This document shows, piece by piece, positions 60,516-64,000 of a DNA stretch of 64,000 nt (positions are counted from its first letter, which is position 1; the number at the start of each line of letters is the position of its first letter). The notes below the pieces were generated by a model. The model was not told where the DNA came from. It worked only from the letters and a program-made list of their open reading frames with translations, and searched no databases. Origin of the DNA: Mixophyes australis (taxonomy: Eukaryota > Chordata > Amphibia > Anura > Limnodynastidae); assembly GCA_036250195.1 (NCBI GenBank), contig JAVHZZ010000004.1:163720869-163784868 (forward strand), given 5' to 3'. The position numbers and the translations under genes were made by a program.

Positions 60516-61166
60516 TGTCAGGCCGCAGGCCTTCTGAGGACTACAATGGAGCAGGACACTAACCGGTATTAGCACTACTGAACTAGCAGGTGCGGAGTCT
60601 AACGTACCCCTGGTATTCGCCAGGGACCCCCGCAAGGAGGTTTGGACTTCGCTGCACAGGGCATGCAGGTCGCGGTCCTACTAGCCAGTTGCCGGTGTAG
60701 TGTAGAAGGGTCAGACGGTCCGGGTCACGCCAATCGGGAATGCAAGGTACCAGGGATAATCCAGAGGAATAGTCAACAAGCTGAGGTCGCAGGAACAATA
60801 TGGGTCACATAGATAAAGGAATGGTCGCCAAGCCAGGTCACAACGAGATAGCAGGAACACTGGGAGCACAATCAGGGAAAAGGAGCAGGAGAACCAGGAA
60901 AACTAGGTATGAAACCTGTTACTCTGGCACCCTAATGGCGCCAGAGGCAGGTTTGAATAGGGACAGACTGCCTCTGATTGGGGGAGGCCAGGAGGCGGCA
61001 CGCTGATAAAGAAGAAGCAACGGGACGGAGGCAGGGCGCATGCGCCCGACAGAAGAGGACTGCTGGAAGTAACAGCGCCTCTGTTGCTAGGCAACAGAGC
61101 GCTCCAGCAGAGAAGGCAGGTGTCCGTCCCCGTCTGACAGGGGATCAGCGGGGACGGAGCCTGACA
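60516..61166 (-). mobile_element. Solo LTR, Ty3/gypsy-like, with 5-bp TSD
   Basis: A 651-bp element starting TGTCAGGCC and ending GAGCCTGACA (TG...CA, with longer inverted ends tgtcaggc and gcctgaca). It is flanked by ATTAT at 60511-60515 and 61167-61171. A 5-bp target-site duplication and TG...CA ends fit an LTR. No gag or pol lies next to it, so it is a solo LTR left by recombination. On the minus strand an 'ccaatcagaggc' CCAAT box is followed by a TATA-like 'tattcaaac', suggesting that strand is sense. Two hairpins are present: gcgcctctgttgc-tag-gcaacagagcgc (61074-61101) and ccgtccccg facing cggggacgg (61124-61158). Confidence 0.88.
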
Positions 61167-61171
61167 ATTAT

Positions 61172-61540
61172 GACCTATCTAATTAAACCTAACCTCCTAC
61201 TAAGTACACATATTTTGTATCTCTGTAAATATACATCAATGTATAAAATAAGTAGTGTATTGAGTTAATTCTGTGAAAGATTAAAGAAAGAAGTGGTAGA
61301 GTTAAAAATAAAAAAATTATTCTGGTCAAAACCAAAGCAGTGAGAAAATGTAAAACATGTCCATCTAAGGTTCAAATTTGGTAGTAAAAGTGGTATTAAA
61401 TAAACTGCTGACTTATTTTACCGAGATTTTTAGTGGATTTCTCCTTTCTTTTAACTTACCAGGATATTGGTGATTGTCCTGTATCTGGCACCTTTTCTTA
61501 CAGAAATTATCTCCAGCGATGAATTTCTGCTAAAAATTAC
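61172..61540. other. AT-rich DNA, nothing recognised
   Basis: No supported feature. Confidence 0.5.
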
Positions 61541-61545
61541 TTGGG

Positions 61546-61942
61546 GCTGATTCAGAATTGCTGGCAAAATGGGCATAAATTACTCTAAAAAAGAAGAACA
61601 TGGAAAAATACGATGCGTTCCCCTCTGCATCACCAAGTAAAAGGGCCTGGTGTACCACAAATCATCCTCATCATCATGTATTTGCAAGATGTGCTCACTA
61701 AAAGGTGTGTGGTTTTGAAGCTCTGTATAAGCCACATTTGTGAGAACAAGTCTGTACTCTACTAAGCCATTGTTAGAATGCCCCTCTTCTGTCTTTTAAG
61801 GTGCAGGTGGGTGTAAGTGCCAGAATCGCACACGTCTGCACAGGTGCATATGCGAGCGCCCACTGTTTTGGCATGTGCAGAGCCATTTCATGCAAGATAT
61901 GTTATGCAAACTGGCATATGTCTCACTCTGCATCAGCCCCTT
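61546..61942. mobile_element. MITE with ggggctgat ends
   Basis: About 397 bp, with inverted ends 'ggggctgattcagaattg' and 'cactctgcatcagcccc'. The right half matches the repeat at 6245-6535 (gcagagcNatttca then aagatatg). No clean target-site duplication, and no coding sequence. Confidence 0.65.
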
Positions 61943-61944
61943 GG

Positions 61945-63785
61945 TCTCTTCTAAATAATTAACTATTATTTCTGACTTTTTCTGGTTCAGGATTGTCAAT
62001 TCAGCATGAACCCCTCCCCCTGAAAATCATCTTTTACTATCTTGTATTGTTACTATCTGTTTCCAATGTTTTCTCTATTCAGCTTTTATAACCTTGCATT
62101 AGTTTTCACTTTCATGACAAGGGCATATCATGTTACAGTGTGTTAAGTTTTTTAGCCTGGTCAATTTCAGTAGGATAGCTTAAATAGTTGATTACCTTTC
62201 TGTAATAAAATAGAGGCATAAGGGACACTGTAATAATATAAACGTTTTTAGGGTATATTGGCTAAGTTAAATCTACCTGTGTAACAATTTATTAAGAGAA
62301 TAATTCATGCGCTAAATTGAACGTTAATTATCTACAGCAGTTACTATCTATTTTGCAAGATACATCAGTGAATGCAATTTCTTTAATGGCTCAAACTGAT
62401 TTGAGAAATAGATATTATTAATAAACTTAATCACCTGTAGCATCACCAAGTACCTATTGTGCTCACATTATTGCTCAACTAACTCATAGTACATATTTGA
62501 CCTTATATATTAATATGAAGTAGAGCTTCCCATACTAGGTAAACCCTTAAAGTTTACCAATATTTTGCAGATTTTGTTTAATATTTAGGTCTTTCCATCT
62601 TTTTTCTAACGTCTTGCATGTGAGTTCATGGAGGTGCTAAGATTGCTTAACACCTATGTGATGTTTTATGCAGAATCCTAGTTTTTGACAGTGAACAGTC
62701 AGGAAAGCTATGACGAGGGGTGTATGGAGTCCATTCAGTGTTGTAGAGATGCAGCATTTAACTTTTCACATACTTCAAATAATTCCAAACTAATTGTAGT
62801 CAAAACCAGGTATCAGCAGGTAAATGTACATCCCCTTTAAAGCCTTGAGTGCTGCTCCATGTTGCCATTTTTCTAGTGCTTCTTTGCTTCTCTCACAGCT
62901 TCGGCTAAAAGCCAGAGAGGTTTCTGTAAGCAGAAAGGCCAACCACAAGCCGATATCAAAATATTGCAGCTTTTCATTGGTGTTCCCATTGAGCTGTTCC
63001 CGCTACAGCAGCTACACTTGGTAGCGAGTGCATCACATGACCTAATGAGAGTTATAAGTCAAGACAATAAAACAAGAAAATTTTTATTTAAGTTTTATTG
63101 CTGTTTAGTAGGATACCTCTCAGCACAAAACACCCTAATATTGTGACATCACACCAATATATATTTATTAGAACAACAATCATTTCACAACTTAGATTAT
63201 CCTTCAGCAGCGCCAAAACCCCATTTTATTACTAATGATAGTTATGCCCTCATTCACAATCCAAGGTGATAAAGGAATTGCAGAAGTCTTTGCAAGGCTA
63301 ATTGCAGTAAACCCTACAAAGATTTATTTAGTTTTTAGATTTAAATTCATCCTCGGAAATTACATCAGTCTCACCTATTATGTATTATTGTAAATGTCCT
63401 TGTTAAGAAGCCTACACATCTTAAGAGCTGGCCCTTTGGCCTGATCAATGAACAGCCAGATCTATATTCATTTTGGCCCTATGCCTGGGTAGGCTGTAGC
63501 CGCTTGGCAGACTGGTTACGCTGCTTTATGACATCTACAGGCATCCAGTATGTAGAGCTCCAGCCTTCACCAGTGCTTCACTCTGTCATATAGATATCAC
63601 AGGATACAGAAGTGAGCTGAAAGCCTGACAATGTAATTAAATGCATAGCATAACTAAATAAACTTAGCGAATGTTATACATTCTGCAGCTAAGCAAACAC
63701 TTTTAAGAGCCAATTGAGAAGTGTTTCCATTCAAGTCAATACAGCAGATCCCAAAGAAAGATAATTTGGAAAGAAAGAGAATGGA
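61945..63785. other. AT-rich DNA, nothing recognised
   Basis: About 1.8 kb without a supported gene or element. A slightly GC-richer stretch at 62830-63050 carries short frames with no recognisable family. Confidence 0.45.
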
Positions 63786-63792
63786 GGATTAC

Positions 63793-63840
63793 CGGTATAT
63801 ATAATAGAGCGCCCCCCCCCCCCCCCCCTGACTCCCCCCC
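63793..63840. repeat. Poly-C tracts (17 C and 7 C) preceded by ggtatatataa
   Basis: C17 at 63812-63828 and C7 at 63834-63840, separated by tgact, following 'ccggtatatataatagagcg'. See the similar arrangement at 53312-53367. Confidence 0.85.
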
Positions 63841-64000
63841 AAAGGTTTGGAGATATAAATATAATATTTGATACATTCATGGATGCACATACAACTGTGT
63901 GTATTAAGCAATCATTTTTTGTAAAAGTCACTTGAACTAACCTGCACCTCTTTCATTACTCCCTTGATATATAAGAGTTGTGGGCTTGTGCCTGCTTTCC

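Overview
The window is vertebrate nuclear DNA, most likely from a frog or toad. It is AT-rich, has no long non-repetitive open frame, and carries microsatellites and many small transposable-element relics. Several relics match types I associate with anuran genomes: a palindromic 'gttgcctatagcaacca' MITE, a 'cttgcctac...' MITE, a tRNA-derived SINE with a 'gtaagctccactgggg' tail, a Tc1 transposase relic and a CCAAT-bearing solo LTR. The taxon assignment rests on recall of these families and is inference.

Layout. 1-25.4 kb is intergenic or intronic DNA holding a compound (CA)n block (409-866), SINE pieces, hAT-type MITEs with intact target-site duplications (7913-8098, 13004-13373, 19317-19573), a decayed Tc1/mariner transposase (19183-20100) interrupted by one of those MITEs, a possible retroviral-type LTR (about 18.7-19.08 kb) and a cluster of inverted-repeat MITEs (20.5-23.8 kb). 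25,483-47,173 is the dominant feature: an uninterrupted minisatellite of about 657 copies of a 33-bp pyrimidine-rich unit, with one 1-bp register slip in 21.7 kb and clear nested higher-order duplications (offsets 363, 1023-1089, 1353, 2541, about 2937-3498 and about 8712 bp). 47.2-64 kb returns to AT-rich DNA with (GT)n(GA)n, (TA)n and poly-C tracts, a possible minus-strand first exon near 51.5 kb, a GC- and CpG-rich block with a second, degenerate minisatellite (about 54.5-56.3 kb), and a complete 651-bp solo LTR (60516-61166).

Genes. I recognise no protein-coding gene. The longest open frame (7,265 codons) is a by-product of a 33-bp unit, a multiple of three with no stop in four of six frames. 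Two weak exon-like signals lie on the minus strand, a short first-exon candidate at 51.5 kb and a terminal-exon candidate at 4.8 kb. If they belong to one gene, the giant array would sit in its intron, but nothing in the sequence proves that.

The most noteworthy item is the giant array: its size, in-register uniformity, duplication history, extreme C-over-G asymmetry, and the fact that each unit looks like a branch point, pyrimidine tract and AG on the plus strand and carries a GTAAGT donor hexamer on the minus strand.
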